DNA of 64,000 nucleotides from CAZHFW01 sp964531675 (GCA_964531675.1 CAZHFW010000003.1:87636-151635), one strand, 5' to 3'. Positions 33,477-42,687 are shown, counted from the first letter of the stretch. Translations and numbers: made by a program. The notes: generated from the sequence alone by a model not told the origin.

Positions 33477-35183
33477 ATGCTCACCCCGATGCTCGGCGCC
33501 GCTCTGCTCGGTCTGGTCGGTGAACCACCACTGGTGTTCTCGCACGCCGCGGTCGCGGCCGATCATCCCATCGCCTCCGAGGCGGGCCTGGAGATCCTCA
33601 AGGCGGGAGGCAACGCGGTCGACGCCGCCGTCGCGGTCAGCTTCACGCTCTCGGTGGTCCGCCCCGAGTCCTGCGGCATCGGCGGCGGCGGATTCATGCT
33701 GATCCACCTCAACACGCCCCAAGGACCCAAGGACATCGCGCTCAACTACCGCGAGCAGGCCTTCGCCAAGGCGTCGCCCGACTACTACGTCAACAAGCCC
33801 GACGAGATGGCCAGCACACGCGGCGGCGCCGCGGTCGCCATCCCCGGGACCGTCGCGGGACTCCTCCACGCTCAGGCGACCTACGGCAAGCTCGATCGCG
33901 CCACGGTCCTCAAGCCCGCGATCCGCGCCGCCACCATGGGCTACCACGCCGACGCGCACATTCTGGATTGCGTCAAGAACGCCCGCGCACTGTTCGAGAA
34001 GCGCCCGGATTTCGCCAAGCGCTTTGCGAACCTCGACCAGCGCTATCTCAAAGGCGGGGAACTGAAGCTCGGTGAGCTCATCACCAACCCCGAACACGCC
34101 CAGGCGCTGGAACTCATCGCACGCGACGGCGCCGCCGCGTTCTACTCGGGGCCGATCGCACAGGCGATCGTGCGCACCATCGAGGCCGATGGCGGGGACA
34201 TGACCCTCGCGGACCTGGCGAGCTTCAAGGTCGAAACGCTCACGCCCTTCTCCATCAACTTCCGAGGCGACACCATCCTCACCATGCCGCCGCCAAGCTC
34301 GGGAGGAGTCGTGGTCGGAGAGGTGATGGGGATTCTCGAGCGTCGTCCCGACGATCTGGCAGCCGCGATTGCTGCGGGTCCGATGAGCGCGACGTACATC
34401 CACCTGGTCGCGGAAGCCTCCAAGCACGGATTCGCCGATCGCGCCCGCTGGCTCGGGGACAGCGCCTCGGCCCGCCAGGCCGCGAGCACGCTCACCGCGC
34501 CCGCCTACCTCGACGATCTGGCCTCGCGCATCAACCCCAAAGGCGTGCTCCCACCCGAGCGCTACGGCTCCATCCCCCCCGCGCCCGCTGCACCCGCGGA
34601 AGACCATGGCACGAGCCACTTCTGCGTCGCGGATGCGACCGGAAACGCGGTCAGCTGCACCGAAACCGTCAACCTCGAGTTCGGATCGTTCCTGGTCGTG
34701 CCCGAGTACGGCTTCATCCTGAACGATCAGATGGACGACTTCACCGCCAGGCCCGGAAAGGCCAACGCGTTCGGGCTCAAGCAGTCCGAGGCCAACGCGC
34801 CGGGCCCGGGCAAGCGCCCGCTCTCGAGCATGACGCCGACGATCGTGACCCGCGATGGGAGCGTGAAGCTCCTGGTGGGCGCATCAGGCGGCCCGCGCAT
34901 CATCTCGGGCACGCTGCAGACCGCGCTCAAGGTCCTGCTGTTCAACCAGTCCGCGACCGAAGCGGTCTCCTCGCCGCGCTTCCATCACCAGTGGGATCCC
35001 AACGTGCTCGGACTCGAGAAGCCTCTGTTCGAATCCGACGCGACCTCCGCACTCAAAGCGCTCGGTCACGAGGTGAAGGCCCGGGGCGACGTCTCGCACA
35101 CGCAGGCGATCCGCATTCTGCCCGATGGGTCCAAGCAGCCCGCGTCGGATCCCCGCAAAGGCGGCATCCCCGCGGGCTATTGA
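33477..35183 (+). CDS. ggt: Gamma-glutamyltransferase
   Basis: This Ntn-hydrolase cleaves gamma-glutamyl bonds of glutathione and related compounds, normally in the periplasm after self-cleavage into two subunits. The 568-residue protein matches the family length. The autocatalytic Thr is in AEDHGTSHFCVADATGNAVS at about residue 381, so the chain would split there. Other motifs are AADHPIASEAGLEILKAGGN, SCGIGGGGFMLIH, LNDQMDDF, and GKRPLSSMTPTIV. The N terminus is a short hydrophobic leader (MLTPMLGAALLGLVG) that may be a weak signal peptide or anchor. The start at 33477 is the first ATG; an alternative at 33489 would trim four residues. Confidence 0.94.
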   Translation: MLTPMLGAALLGLVGEPPLVFSHAAVAADHPIASEAGLEILKAGGNAVDAAVAVSFTLSVVRPESCGIGGGGFMLIHLNTPQGPKDIALNYREQAFAKASPDYYVNKPDEMASTRGGAAVAIPGTVAGLLHAQATYGKLDRATVLKPAIRAATMGYHADAHILDCVKNARALFEKRPDFAKRFANLDQRYLKGGELKLGELITNPEHAQALELIARDGAAAFYSGPIAQAIVRTIEADGGDMTLADLASFKVETLTPFSINFRGDTILTMPPPSSGGVVVGEVMGILERRPDDLAAAIAAGPMSATYIHLVAEASKHGFADRARWLGDSASARQAASTLTAPAYLDDLASRINPKGVLPPERYGSIPPAPAAPAEDHGTSHFCVADATGNAVSCTETVNLEFGSFLVVPEYGFILNDQMDDFTARPGKANAFGLKQSEANAPGPGKRPLSSMTPTIVTRDGSVKLLVGASGGPRIISGTLQTALKVLLFNQSATEAVSSPRFHHQWDPNVLGLEKPLFESDATSALKALGHEVKARGDVSHTQAIRILPDGSKQPASDPRKGGIPAGY

Positions 35184-35186
35184 CGT

Positions 35187-35540
35187 TCAGGGCCCGATGG
35201 CCTGCACGCCGGTCTCGCCGGTGCGGATGCGGATGCAATCGTCCAGGGGCGTGACGAAGATCTTGCCATCGCCGACGGCGCCGGTCTCGCCCGAGCGTGC
35301 GCCGCGGATGATCGCTTCCACCGCTGCTTCGACGAACGCGTCGTTCACCGCGATCTCGAGCTTGATCTTGGGAAGCATGCGCTCCTCGATCTCCTGTCCG
35401 CGGTAGACCTCCTTCACGCCGCGCTGACGGCCGAAGCCGTGCACCTCGGTGAGGGTCATGAGATACACGTCCTCGTCGGCCAGGGCTTCGCGCACCGACT
35501 CGAGCTTCTCAGGGCGGATGATCGCGGTGATGAGCTTCAT
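35187..35540 (-). CDS. glnK: PII nitrogen regulatory protein, T-loop Tyr51 replaced by Ile
   Basis: This small trimeric signalling protein senses ATP/ADP and 2-oxoglutarate and controls ammonium uptake, here 117 residues. PII motifs are TEVHGFGRQRG, the T-loop EVYRGQEIEERMLPKIKLE, the B-loop TGAVGDGKIFVTPLDD and the C-loop RIRTGETG. Tyr46 is present, but position 51, the uridylylation site in enterobacteria, is Ile. So this protein cannot be uridylylated at that residue and probably acts through effector binding alone. It is 36 nt downstream of amt on the same strand, the standard amt-glnK pair, so it most likely plugs that channel. Confidence 0.95.
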   Translation of the reverse strand: MKLITAIIRPEKLESVREALADEDVYLMTLTEVHGFGRQRGVKEVYRGQEIEERMLPKIKLEIAVNDAFVEAAVEAIIRGARSGETGAVGDGKIFVTPLDDCIRIRTGETGVQAIGP

Positions 35541-35576
35541 GGTTTGACTCGCAAGGGTGTGACAGATCAGACGCGA

Positions 35577-37226
35577 TCACTCGACGCGGGCGGTCACCGC
35601 CGGGCCCAGGTCGGCAAACAGACGCAGGAGGCTCGCGCGGACCTTTTCGCGCTGGCCGCCTCGGAATCGGAAGCGCGTGCCCCGGATCGTGGTCAATACG
35701 GGATACACGTCCTTGAACTCGGCGACCGACGATCCCCGGCCGTCCTGGCACAGATCGCGCCAGCGGTCCATCATCGCGACCGGATCGACGCCATCGAGCA
35801 CCACCGCGAAGCGTTCGCCGATGACCGGAGGCGTCATCGCGGCCCGGGGCTCGGCGCTCTGGCCCAGCGCATCGGTGAGCAGGTTGTACGCCCGCTCGGA
35901 GTGCTGGCTCAGGTCCAGACCGATGACCTCTTCGGACTTCTCGGCGCGCAAGGGCGTGATCAGCCCCACGAGCTTGAGGAGCAGGAACGTGCCCGCGCCG
36001 CAATACACGAGCGTGACGAGCACCGCCACGAACTGCTTGGGGAGAAGCCCCGCGTTGCCATCGATGAGACCTGTCGGCGTGCCCAGCGCCAGGTCTTTGA
36101 TCGCGGGGTTGATCGCGGCGGTCGCAAAGACGCCCGTGAGGATCGCACCGAGGATGCCGCCGACCATGTGCACGCCCACGACGTCGAGCGAATCGTCGTA
36201 GCCAAAGCGGGGCTTGAGCGAGACCGCGAAGTAGCAGACCACGCCCCCCGCGACGCCCATGACCAGCGCCCCGCCCGGCGCGACAAATCCCGCCGCGGGG
36301 GTGATGACGACCAGGCCGGCGACAGCGCCCGAAGCGGCTCCGAGCAGCGTCGCGTGCCCGCCGCGCAGGAACTCCACGCCGATCCAGGCCAAGGCCGCCG
36401 CAGCCGCCGCGGTGTTGGTGTTGATCAGCGCCACCGACGCGAGCTCATTGGCGCCCAGCGCCGAGCCCGCGTTGAACCCGAACCAGCCCACCCAGAGCAG
36501 GCCCGCGCCCATGAGCGTGAACGGCAGATTGTGGGGAGGCATGGGCTCGGCGGGATAGCCGACCCGCTTGCCAAGCACCAGCGCGCAGACCAGCGCCGAG
36601 ATGCCCGAGGCGATGTGCACCACGGTCCCGCCCGCAAAGTCCAGCGCGCCGATCTTGGCGCCGATCCATCCGCCGCCCCAGACCCAGTGCGCCAGCGGCG
36701 CGTAGATGACCAGGGACCAGAGCAGGCTGAAGATGGCGAACGCCCGGAACCGCATCCGCTCGGCAAAGGCGCCCGAGATCAGCGCGGGCGTGATCACCGC
36801 AAAGGTCATCTGATAGGCCGCGAAGAGCGCATGCGGGATGGTGGGCGCCAGCGGGTGGTTGGTCCCGAGCACGCCCCGGAGCATGGCGTAGTCCGTGCCC
36901 CCGACCATCGGCCCGCCCGAGGGGCCAAAGGCCAGCGAGTATCCGATCACCACCCAGACCACGCCGATGAGTGCTGCGCAGAAGAACGAGTGCATGAACG
37001 TGGAGAGCACGTTCTTGGTGCGCACCAGCCCGCCGTAGAACAGCGCCAGGCCCGGGATGGTCATCATGAGCACCAGCGCGGTGCTGACGAGCATCCAGGC
37101 GCTGTCGCCCGTGTCGAGCTTGGGGGCGTCGGCCTGCGCAGAGGTCGAGGCCAGCGCGCACAGACCAAGCGCCAGCGAACGCCGGAAGACGCCCGGCGAC
37201 GCGGAACAGTTTGAGATCCGGTTCAT
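35577..37226 (-). CDS. amt: Ammonium transporter with extra C-terminal domain
   Basis: This is an inner-membrane ammonium channel of the Amt/Rh family, 549 residues from the ATG at 37226. A signal-like segment (residues 13-32, LALGLCALASTSAQA) precedes the mature 11-helix core, which contains LMMTIPGLALFYGGLVR, FAERMRFRAF, LDFAGGTVVHIASG, and GVHMVGGILGAILTG. The normal cytoplasmic tail (LDLSQHSERAYN) is followed by about 100 extra residues with no motif I recognise (VIGERFAVVLDGVDP, then FKDVYPVLTTIRGTRFRFRG). The glnK gene follows directly, so PII gating is expected; the added domain may modify it. Regulation by nitrogen is likely but no NtrC or sigma54 site was spotted. Confidence 0.94.
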   Translation of the reverse strand: MNRISNCSASPGVFRRSLALGLCALASTSAQADAPKLDTGDSAWMLVSTALVLMMTIPGLALFYGGLVRTKNVLSTFMHSFFCAALIGVVWVVIGYSLAFGPSGGPMVGGTDYAMLRGVLGTNHPLAPTIPHALFAAYQMTFAVITPALISGAFAERMRFRAFAIFSLLWSLVIYAPLAHWVWGGGWIGAKIGALDFAGGTVVHIASGISALVCALVLGKRVGYPAEPMPPHNLPFTLMGAGLLWVGWFGFNAGSALGANELASVALINTNTAAAAAALAWIGVEFLRGGHATLLGAASGAVAGLVVITPAAGFVAPGGALVMGVAGGVVCYFAVSLKPRFGYDDSLDVVGVHMVGGILGAILTGVFATAAINPAIKDLALGTPTGLIDGNAGLLPKQFVAVLVTLVYCGAGTFLLLKLVGLITPLRAEKSEEVIGLDLSQHSERAYNLLTDALGQSAEPRAAMTPPVIGERFAVVLDGVDPVAMMDRWRDLCQDGRGSSVAEFKDVYPVLTTIRGTRFRFRGGQREKVRASLLRLFADLGPAVTARVE

Positions 37227-37484
37227 TGTTGTTGCTGCCCCTCGGACGCCACATCGACGCCGCGAGCGAGCATGCTTGCGAAGCCCGGCACGCGGAACGA
37301 GTCCGCGTGGAGCAACCCGGAGCATCGCCCCGTGTCGTTCACCATGCTGGCCGCGGTCGCGGTGGTCACGGGGGCAATGGTGACGCCGCACCCGTCGCAA
37401 GTCAATAGAACATCACACGACCCACAGAAATGGGTTTGCGCCAATCGCCACACATTTCCGTGGATTTGCAGCCCAGCGCCGCGC

Positions 37485-38702
37485 TCAGCGGCGCTCGGGA
37501 AGCTCGAATCGCAGCACCACCGTCGAGTGCATCGGGGGATACTGCACCGCCAGACGGAAAGCCCGGAAATCGCGTCGGTCCCAGTTCCCACGCTCGAATA
37601 CCCGCGCGATCAGATCCTCATACCGCGGAACAACCGGCGAGTGCAGCGCGGGGGGACGGCCCGTCAGTTCGAACGGCCGCTCGCCGATCGGAATCTCCGG
37701 CGCCCGGCCGTCGGCGTGCACGCCCGCGATCTGGCCGCGCACCACCACCTGCGGGCTGAGCGCAAAGTCCAGGTCCCGGTGCACGATCAGATCGAACTGC
37801 AACGTCTCGATCGGGAGCGTGATCTCGCTGAAGATCTCCCCATAGCGATCCTCGTTGGTGCGATACCCGGGCATGCCTGAACGAAGGATCGCTCCGAAGA
37901 AGCACGTGCACAGACCGGTGTTGCCGATCGGACCGTCCTCGAGCTCGTAGGCAAAGCCGAGTCGTTCGCGGATCAGCCTGATCGAAGGCAGGCCGGGCGT
38001 GCAGTGGTCGCCGATGAGCATCGGCCCTTCGGCCTGGTCGTACGCGGGATCCACCGCAAACTCGCGCTGCGGGTCCACCGGCATCGGCGTGCCGTCGTCG
38101 TGGTAGGTCCGGCGTCGGAACAGAGGCCAGTGCACGCCCGAGCGCAGGCGGCGCAGATCGATCATCCCGCCGATGCGGGCCGCATCCAACATGTTCGGGT
38201 CGTCCCGGCTCGGCGCCAGCAGAAAGCTCGTTGCCCGGCAACGCGCCTGCACGCCCCAGAGACCGCTGTTCCCGCGGAACGCGAGCTTCCGGCTCTGCTC
38301 AAGCCGCTCGCTCGGCCCGCCGCCCATCGAGTCCAGAACCAGCTCCAGCGTCGAGCGATCGCCCGTGTGCACCTCGACCACCCGCGCAAAGCCCTCCTGG
38401 GCCGCACGCACCCGCTCGACGACCTGCTGGGGCGAACCGGATTTCAGGACCGCCTCGAGCAGAATCTCGATCGCCTCATCCCCAGGCAGGTGCTGGAGCG
38501 CCTGATACAGGTCGGGCGTCCCCACCACCTTGGAGATCTTCCAGGTCAGGTTGCGGTTGATCCCCAACCGGCGCGCGACTTCCTGAGGCACCGACGGGTG
38601 CACCCCCACCGACTCCACCGCAGCCTCCAGGGCGCGGCGAAGCTCCAGGAAGGCGGAGGTCAGGTGCTCCTCAAAGACCAGTGGCGATTGCGCGGTCGTC
38701 AT
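37485..38702 (-). CDS. Unknown protein with an N-terminal HTH-like region
   Basis: I do not recognise this 405-residue cytoplasmic protein (no signal or membrane helix). The start ATG at 38702 is fixed by a promoter ending 44 nt upstream. Residues ~30-55 (PSVPQEVARRLGINRNLTWK) read like a helix-turn-helix, and helices follow to residue ~140. The remaining two thirds mix beta strands and loops, with GGMIDLRRLRSGVHWPLFRR, a Cys/Phe-rich NTGLCTCFFGAILRSGM and a C-terminal STVVLRFELPERR. A DNA-binding regulator with a large effector domain is one possibility. It is transcribed toward the amt promoter region. Confidence 0.65.
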   Translation of the reverse strand: MTTAQSPLVFEEHLTSAFLELRRALEAAVESVGVHPSVPQEVARRLGINRNLTWKISKVVGTPDLYQALQHLPGDEAIEILLEAVLKSGSPQQVVERVRAAQEGFARVVEVHTGDRSTLELVLDSMGGGPSERLEQSRKLAFRGNSGLWGVQARCRATSFLLAPSRDDPNMLDAARIGGMIDLRRLRSGVHWPLFRRRTYHDDGTPMPVDPQREFAVDPAYDQAEGPMLIGDHCTPGLPSIRLIRERLGFAYELEDGPIGNTGLCTCFFGAILRSGMPGYRTNEDRYGEIFSEITLPIETLQFDLIVHRDLDFALSPQVVVRGQIAGVHADGRAPEIPIGERPFELTGRPPALHSPVVPRYEDLIARVFERGNWDRRDFRAFRLAVQYPPMHSTVVLRFELPERR

Positions 38703-38745
38703 GAATCTGGAACTCAAACAAAGGACAAACGACGCCCAGCAGCGG

Positions 38746-38774
38746 ACTATAAGGGGATTCCGCCCAGCCCGCAA
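38746..38774 (-). promoter_or_regulatory. Sigma70-type promoter of the 405-residue protein gene
   Basis: On the minus strand TTGCGG (38774-38769) and TATAGT (38751-38746) are 17 nt apart, an optimal spacing. Transcription would start near 38739, leaving a leader of about 37 nt before the ATG at 38702. This supports that start codon. Confidence 0.7.
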
Positions 38775-38800
38775 CAAATATCACCGTAGATGTCTCTGGA

Positions 38801-38830
38801 AACAAACCCTCCCCTACAGCAGGGGTTTTT
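38801..38830. terminator. Hairpin with T-tracts downstream of the secretion operon
   Basis: CCCCT, loop ACAGC, AGGGG then TTTTT on plus; on minus the stem is followed by AGGGTTTGTTT. The only operon ending nearby is the leftward secretion operon (last stop at 38994), so it could terminate that transcript before the next promoter. The stem is short (5 bp). Confidence 0.45.
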
Positions 38831-38993
38831 ACCTGCTTCCGAGGGGGTCGAACCAGCTCGAGCGAGGCATCCTCGCACGCCAGGCCGGAGTTTGAGTCTG
38901 GTCGACACACTTGGGCCACCCACCCACCGGCGGCCGGGCACGTCCAGCCCGCTCTGGGGTTGCAGCTTGGAAGACTCGGCTGCGTTGCAGCGG

Positions 38994-39623
38994 TCAGCCG
39001 GACTTGGCCTTCTTCTTGCGCTCCGCCAGCTCCGCGTCCACGCGCAGGCGCTGACGCTCGAAGACCTCGCGCCAGGCGGGGTCCGTCTCTTTCATGAGTC
39101 CCCGGCGGATGCGTTCCTGGGTGGCGTCATCGGAGATATTCAGCCGCTGGGCGCACGCGACGGCGCCGCGGAGGGCGGGAAGCCAGTACGGATCGCGCTC
39201 CAGGGCGTTGCTGTACGCGTTGAGGGCGTCCTGGTCATACCCCGCGCGGTAGTAGAGCAGCCCGAGGTTCTCATACGGCGTGGGATCGGTGGGCGAGAGG
39301 TCCGCCGCTCGACGCAGCGCCTGGGCTGCATCCACGTAGTTCTGCTGCTCGAGGAGCGCGATCCCCAGGTTGTTCCACGCCCCGGGTACTTCCGGATTCT
39401 CCTGGATCGAACGCTTCGCGTAATCGGCCGCCTTCTCGTAGTCGTGCTTCTTCAGCGCCTCTTCGGCGATGCGGGCCAGGCGTTGGGCCTCGCCGGGCTT
39501 GCGCTCGCCAGCGGGATCCGACGAGGCTTTGTGAGGCATCTGGCATCCGGCGAGCAGCAGCGTGCTTCCCGCCAGGGTCGCGATGAGCACCAGACGGGCG
39601 CCGCCGAGAACGAACTGTCGCAT
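38994..39623 (-). CDS. TPR-repeat lipoprotein, last gene of the secretion operon
   Basis: The 209-residue protein (ATG at 39623) has a lipoprotein signal with a good lipobox, LLLAGC, at residues ~20-25. The mature part holds about four TPR-like helix pairs: ALKKHDYEKAADYAKRSI, AWNNLGIALLEQQNYVDAA, YENLGLLYYRAGYDQDALN. These resemble PilF/PilW pilotin-type lipoproteins that help assemble secretins. The last 40 residues are charged and Lys-rich. It follows the GspM-like gene by 56 nt. A pilotin role is inferred from domain and context only; an alternative upstream ATG would overlap the GspM-like gene. Confidence 0.82.
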   Translation of the reverse strand: MRQFVLGGARLVLIATLAGSTLLLAGCQMPHKASSDPAGERKPGEAQRLARIAEEALKKHDYEKAADYAKRSIQENPEVPGAWNNLGIALLEQQNYVDAAQALRRAADLSPTDPTPYENLGLLYYRAGYDQDALNAYSNALERDPYWLPALRGAVACAQRLNISDDATQERIRRGLMKETDPAWREVFERQRLRVDAELAERKKKAKSG

Positions 39624-39679
39624 AGGGAAGCTTCCGAAGCGGGCCTGAGGGCTCGCGTGATGCTCGTGGTTCGTGGGAA

Positions 39680-40264
39680 TCATCCGGCACGCTCCCACCT
39701 GGCGAAGGTGACCGACAGGTTCCAGACGTTGGCCTGCGGGCGGATGCTGACCGAATACACCTCGACGCCCGGCAGTTCCTTGACCGCGTTGTCGAGCCAG
39801 GCGAGCAGTGCCCCGAGGTTCTCATCCTGGACGTTGTCGAAGCGGAACTTGATCCGCTTGGACGGGCCGCGACGCTCTTCGCCCTCGTCGCGCGGGATCT
39901 GGACCTTGCCCTTGACGCCGGACTCGGCCGCGATCGCCTGCAGGCGCGAGCGGATCTGGGAGATGGGCTGATTGATCTTGTCGCCCTGCTTGGCCGCATG
40001 CTCGCGGAGCGCGACGATCTCGCCGCAGGTCTGCTGGATCTGCGACGCCATGAAGCGCTGATCACCCAGCGTCTTGAGGGCCGACGCACGGCTCAGCGCC
40101 GCCCAGATCATCGCCAGCAGGGCCAGGACGAAGCAGATCGTCGCCAGGAGCAGGAGATGCGCGGGCCGATTGCGGCGTTCATCGCGGGCCGCGATGGCGC
40201 TGAGCTCAAAGCGCTGGTCCTCGCTGAGGGTCGGACCCGACGGAATGGTTCCGATGGTGCTCAC
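39680..40264 (-). CDS. GspM-like secretion protein
   Basis: The start is read as GTG at 40264, overlapping the GspL-like stop by 4 nt (GTGA), giving 194 residues. There is an N-terminal cytoplasmic segment, one membrane helix at ~35-55 (LLLLATICFVLALLAMIWAA), a short coiled coil (QIQQTCGEIVALREHAAKQ) and a ~100-residue periplasmic ferredoxin-like domain (RIKFRFDNVQDENLGALLAW, VSIRPQ, LSVTFARW). This is the layout of GspM/PilO proteins that pair with GspL/PilN in the inner-membrane platform. Family assignment is by architecture, position and coupling. Confidence 0.78.
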   Translation of the reverse strand: MSTIGTIPSGPTLSEDQRFELSAIAARDERRNRPAHLLLLATICFVLALLAMIWAALSRASALKTLGDQRFMASQIQQTCGEIVALREHAAKQGDKINQPISQIRSRLQAIAAESGVKGKVQIPRDEGEERRGPSKRIKFRFDNVQDENLGALLAWLDNAVKELPGVEVYSVSIRPQANVWNLSVTFARWERAG

Positions 40265-41934
40265 GCCGGGCCACCTCCACCAGCGGGCTTGGGCTTCTGG
40301 ACCGGGATCCACAGGCCGTTGAACGTCGCGTTGACCTTGGTGGATTCCTTCTGATTGGGAGCCTGCACGAAGGTCTGGGTCCAGGTCTGAACGTGGGAGC
40401 CGCCGATGCCGCGGAGCGCGTCGAGGACCAGCTCGGCGGTCTGCAGATCCGGGGTGACGACCTTGACGGTGACCGCGGTGTTGGTCAGCGTGATCTCGTT
40501 GAGCTCGAGCTCGGGAACGCCCAGGACGTTGGAGAGGACATCAAGCTCCTCCAGAATCGGCTGCGTCGGATCGGGCTTCTCGGGCGGCGCCAGATCCTTC
40601 TGAAGCTTGGTCAGCTCCTGGCGCAAAGCGAGCACGACACCCACCGGGGAGACCTTCGCGGGCGGGTGGACTTCCTGCACCATGGCGTCGATCTTGGTGC
40701 GGAACGCGGTCGCGGCCTCGCGGGCCGCTCCCGCGGCGGCGTAGATCCTCCAGGCGCCCACGCCCAGTGCCACCGCGATGAGCAGGATCGCGCCGGCAGC
40801 CCACGTGTAGAGCTTCTGGTGGGCGCGGGTGGGCCGGTGCGAGAGCATTGTCAGCCCCGCGCGGGGATCGTCGGCAAGCTCGCCGCGATCCTCTTCCTTG
40901 GCGATCACGCGCAGGATCGTCGCGCCCACGGGATCATCGTGCACCGCAGCATCGACCGAAATGCCCCCCCACCGCTTGGAGAGCAGCTTCACGGTGGGCT
41001 CCAGCCCGGTGTCCGTCTCGACCTGGGTGGCCGCCTCGGGCAGCAGACAGATCACGCGGTCGGGCGCGACGCCGAGCTGCACCGACCAGGCGAGCCAGTC
41101 CGCGCTGAGCCTGGCGATGTCGGACTCGTGGATCACGACCTTGGCGTCCACCGCCGCAGGGGGCGCTGCGCCGGGCTCATCGGCGTTCGCGGGCGCCTCG
41201 GGCCTGACCAGCGCCAGGCGGATCGAGCCTCCCGCCAGCAGCAATCCCTGACGCGACCAGGCCCAGACCAGCCGGCCCGTGGGCTCGACCAGCACGACCG
41301 CGGTCGCGGGGACGCTCTCGGAGATGACCTCGCCTTCGCGGGCTTCGGTCGACCTTGCGGAAGGATCCCACGCGCTGGCCATCAGGTGATACAGCGTCGT
41401 GATCTGGTCCACCGGCACACCCGCTGCGTCGAGCTCGTCGACCAGCATGCGGGCCGCCACATCACCCATCGCCAAGACACCGACGCGCTCGGGGCCCGAG
41501 CTCGGCGTCCCCTGCTTCTTCCGGCTCAGCGGCGCGACCAGACCCTGCACCTGCGAGTCCTGAGTCGTGGACGCGAAGAACTCGATCGGGGTCTGGGCCG
41601 CCGACGAGCCGGGCACCAGCTCGTCGGTCATCGGGCCCTGCCTGGCGAGCATCGCGATCGCCGAGGGATCCGTCGTGGGCGTTCCGATCCACGCGCAGGT
41701 CGAGCCTTCCGCGTCCAGACAGACCGCCGCGAGGGACGCTGCTTTACGCTCCGAGAGCCTGAGCGCGATCCACTTGCCGGCGCTGCGCGCCGACGCGACC
41801 GCGAGATCCACGGGGTCCGTGCTCGCGAGCAAGGTGGGTTCCCAGACGTCCTCGCCGTGGGGGCTCAGCAGACGGACGCCCGTAAGACGCGCTCCGCGGT
41901 CCGCTCGGGAGAGATAGGCGATGCGGGCGCTCAC
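40261..41934 (-). CDS. GspL-like secretion platform protein (PilM/PilN-type fusion)
   Basis: This 557-residue protein combines a cytoplasmic domain (1-370), one membrane helix (~383-405, AAGAILLIAVALGVGAWRI) and a periplasmic domain (~410-557). The cytoplasmic part has the order of strands seen in the actin-like fold of GspL/PilM, e.g. VGVLAMGDVAARMLVDELDAAGV and VVLVEPTGRLVWAWSRQGLL, but is divergent. The periplasmic part (LNEITLTNTAVTVKVVTP) resembles the PilN/GspL ferredoxin-like domain. It overlaps its upstream neighbour by ATGA and downstream one by GTGA. Function as scaffold between assembly ATPase and pseudopilus is inferred. Confidence 0.8.
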   Translation of the reverse strand: MSARIAYLSRADRGARLTGVRLLSPHGEDVWEPTLLASTDPVDLAVASARSAGKWIALRLSERKAASLAAVCLDAEGSTCAWIGTPTTDPSAIAMLARQGPMTDELVPGSSAAQTPIEFFASTTQDSQVQGLVAPLSRKKQGTPSSGPERVGVLAMGDVAARMLVDELDAAGVPVDQITTLYHLMASAWDPSARSTEAREGEVISESVPATAVVLVEPTGRLVWAWSRQGLLLAGGSIRLALVRPEAPANADEPGAAPPAAVDAKVVIHESDIARLSADWLAWSVQLGVAPDRVICLLPEAATQVETDTGLEPTVKLLSKRWGGISVDAAVHDDPVGATILRVIAKEEDRGELADDPRAGLTMLSHRPTRAHQKLYTWAAGAILLIAVALGVGAWRIYAAAGAAREAATAFRTKIDAMVQEVHPPAKVSPVGVVLALRQELTKLQKDLAPPEKPDPTQPILEELDVLSNVLGVPELELNEITLTNTAVTVKVVTPDLQTAELVLDALRGIGGSHVQTWTQTFVQAPNQKESTKVNATFNGLWIPVQKPKPAGGGGPA

Positions 41935-42623
41935 CTTGTCGGGGTCCTTCCGTCGTGGGTCCGGATGCGATCGAGCATCTCGCGCGTACGGCGTTCACGC
42001 ATCTCCGTCGCCTCGTTGTTGCCCGTCGGTTCCTGGGTCGGCGTTGAGCTCGAAGTAATGGTGTTGGTGACCGGATTCATGGAGGCGCCCGTCGCGGCGG
42101 TCACGACCGGACCCGAGCGGGGCGCCAGATCGAGCCGGCGTTCCACGCCGTTCTCCTTGATCATCACGTGGTCGGGCTCGACCGCGGCCAGCTCAACGTT
42201 GCCGACCTTGTCGCCGACCCAGAGCATGCGTTGCCGGTTGTCCAGCACCATCAGGGCCGCACGGGTGCCGGGCTCGATGATCGCGCCGAGATACTTCATC
42301 GCGGGCGGCGGAGGAGGCGGGGGCTTGCCATTGCTCTCGCCTTCATTCTCGGGCGGCTTGGGCTTGGGGTTGTTGGCCACCTGGACGAACCGGGAAGCGA
42401 TCGCGGTGGAATCGACCGGGAGGGCCGAAGCCTCCTGGTCCTGGGACTTGGGATCAGGCTTGGGCGGGGCGGGCTTCAGATCCGGAACCGAGATCGGCGC
42501 CGCGCTGGGCATCCCGAGCACGATGATCGGGACCACGCCCACCGCGCCCACCAGCATCGCGATCTGGGCGGTGCGCACCCAGCGCTTGGCGACGCGGTGA
42601 TGGATCGGTCCGGTCATGAACAT
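41931..42623 (-). CDS. GspC/PilP-like secretion protein
   Basis: The 230-residue protein has a basic cytoplasmic start, one membrane helix (~20-40, IAMLVGAVGVVPIIVLGM), a Pro-rich linker with a run of seven prolines (~100-107), and a small beta domain of about 60 residues: MKYLGAIIEPGTRAALMVLD, then MLWVGDKVGNVELAAVEPDH. That domain matches the homology region of GspC and PilP, which contacts the secretin. The C-terminal 60 residues are Thr/Ser/Arg-rich and likely disordered. Start codon alternatives: ATG at 42623 or 42617. Coupled by ATGA to the GspL-like gene; 64 nt after the GspK-like gene. Confidence 0.78.
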   Translation of the reverse strand: MFMTGPIHHRVAKRWVRTAQIAMLVGAVGVVPIIVLGMPSAAPISVPDLKPAPPKPDPKSQDQEASALPVDSTAIASRFVQVANNPKPKPPENEGESNGKPPPPPPPAMKYLGAIIEPGTRAALMVLDNRQRMLWVGDKVGNVELAAVEPDHVMIKENGVERRLDLAPRSGPVVTAATGASMNPVTNTITSSSTPTQEPTGNNEATEMRERRTREMLDRIRTHDGRTPTR

Positions 42624-42687
42624 CGTGCAGGGTCTCCCTCGCGGGATTCTACCGGCCAGAGCGGCCGACGCTTCACAGTCCCAAGGG

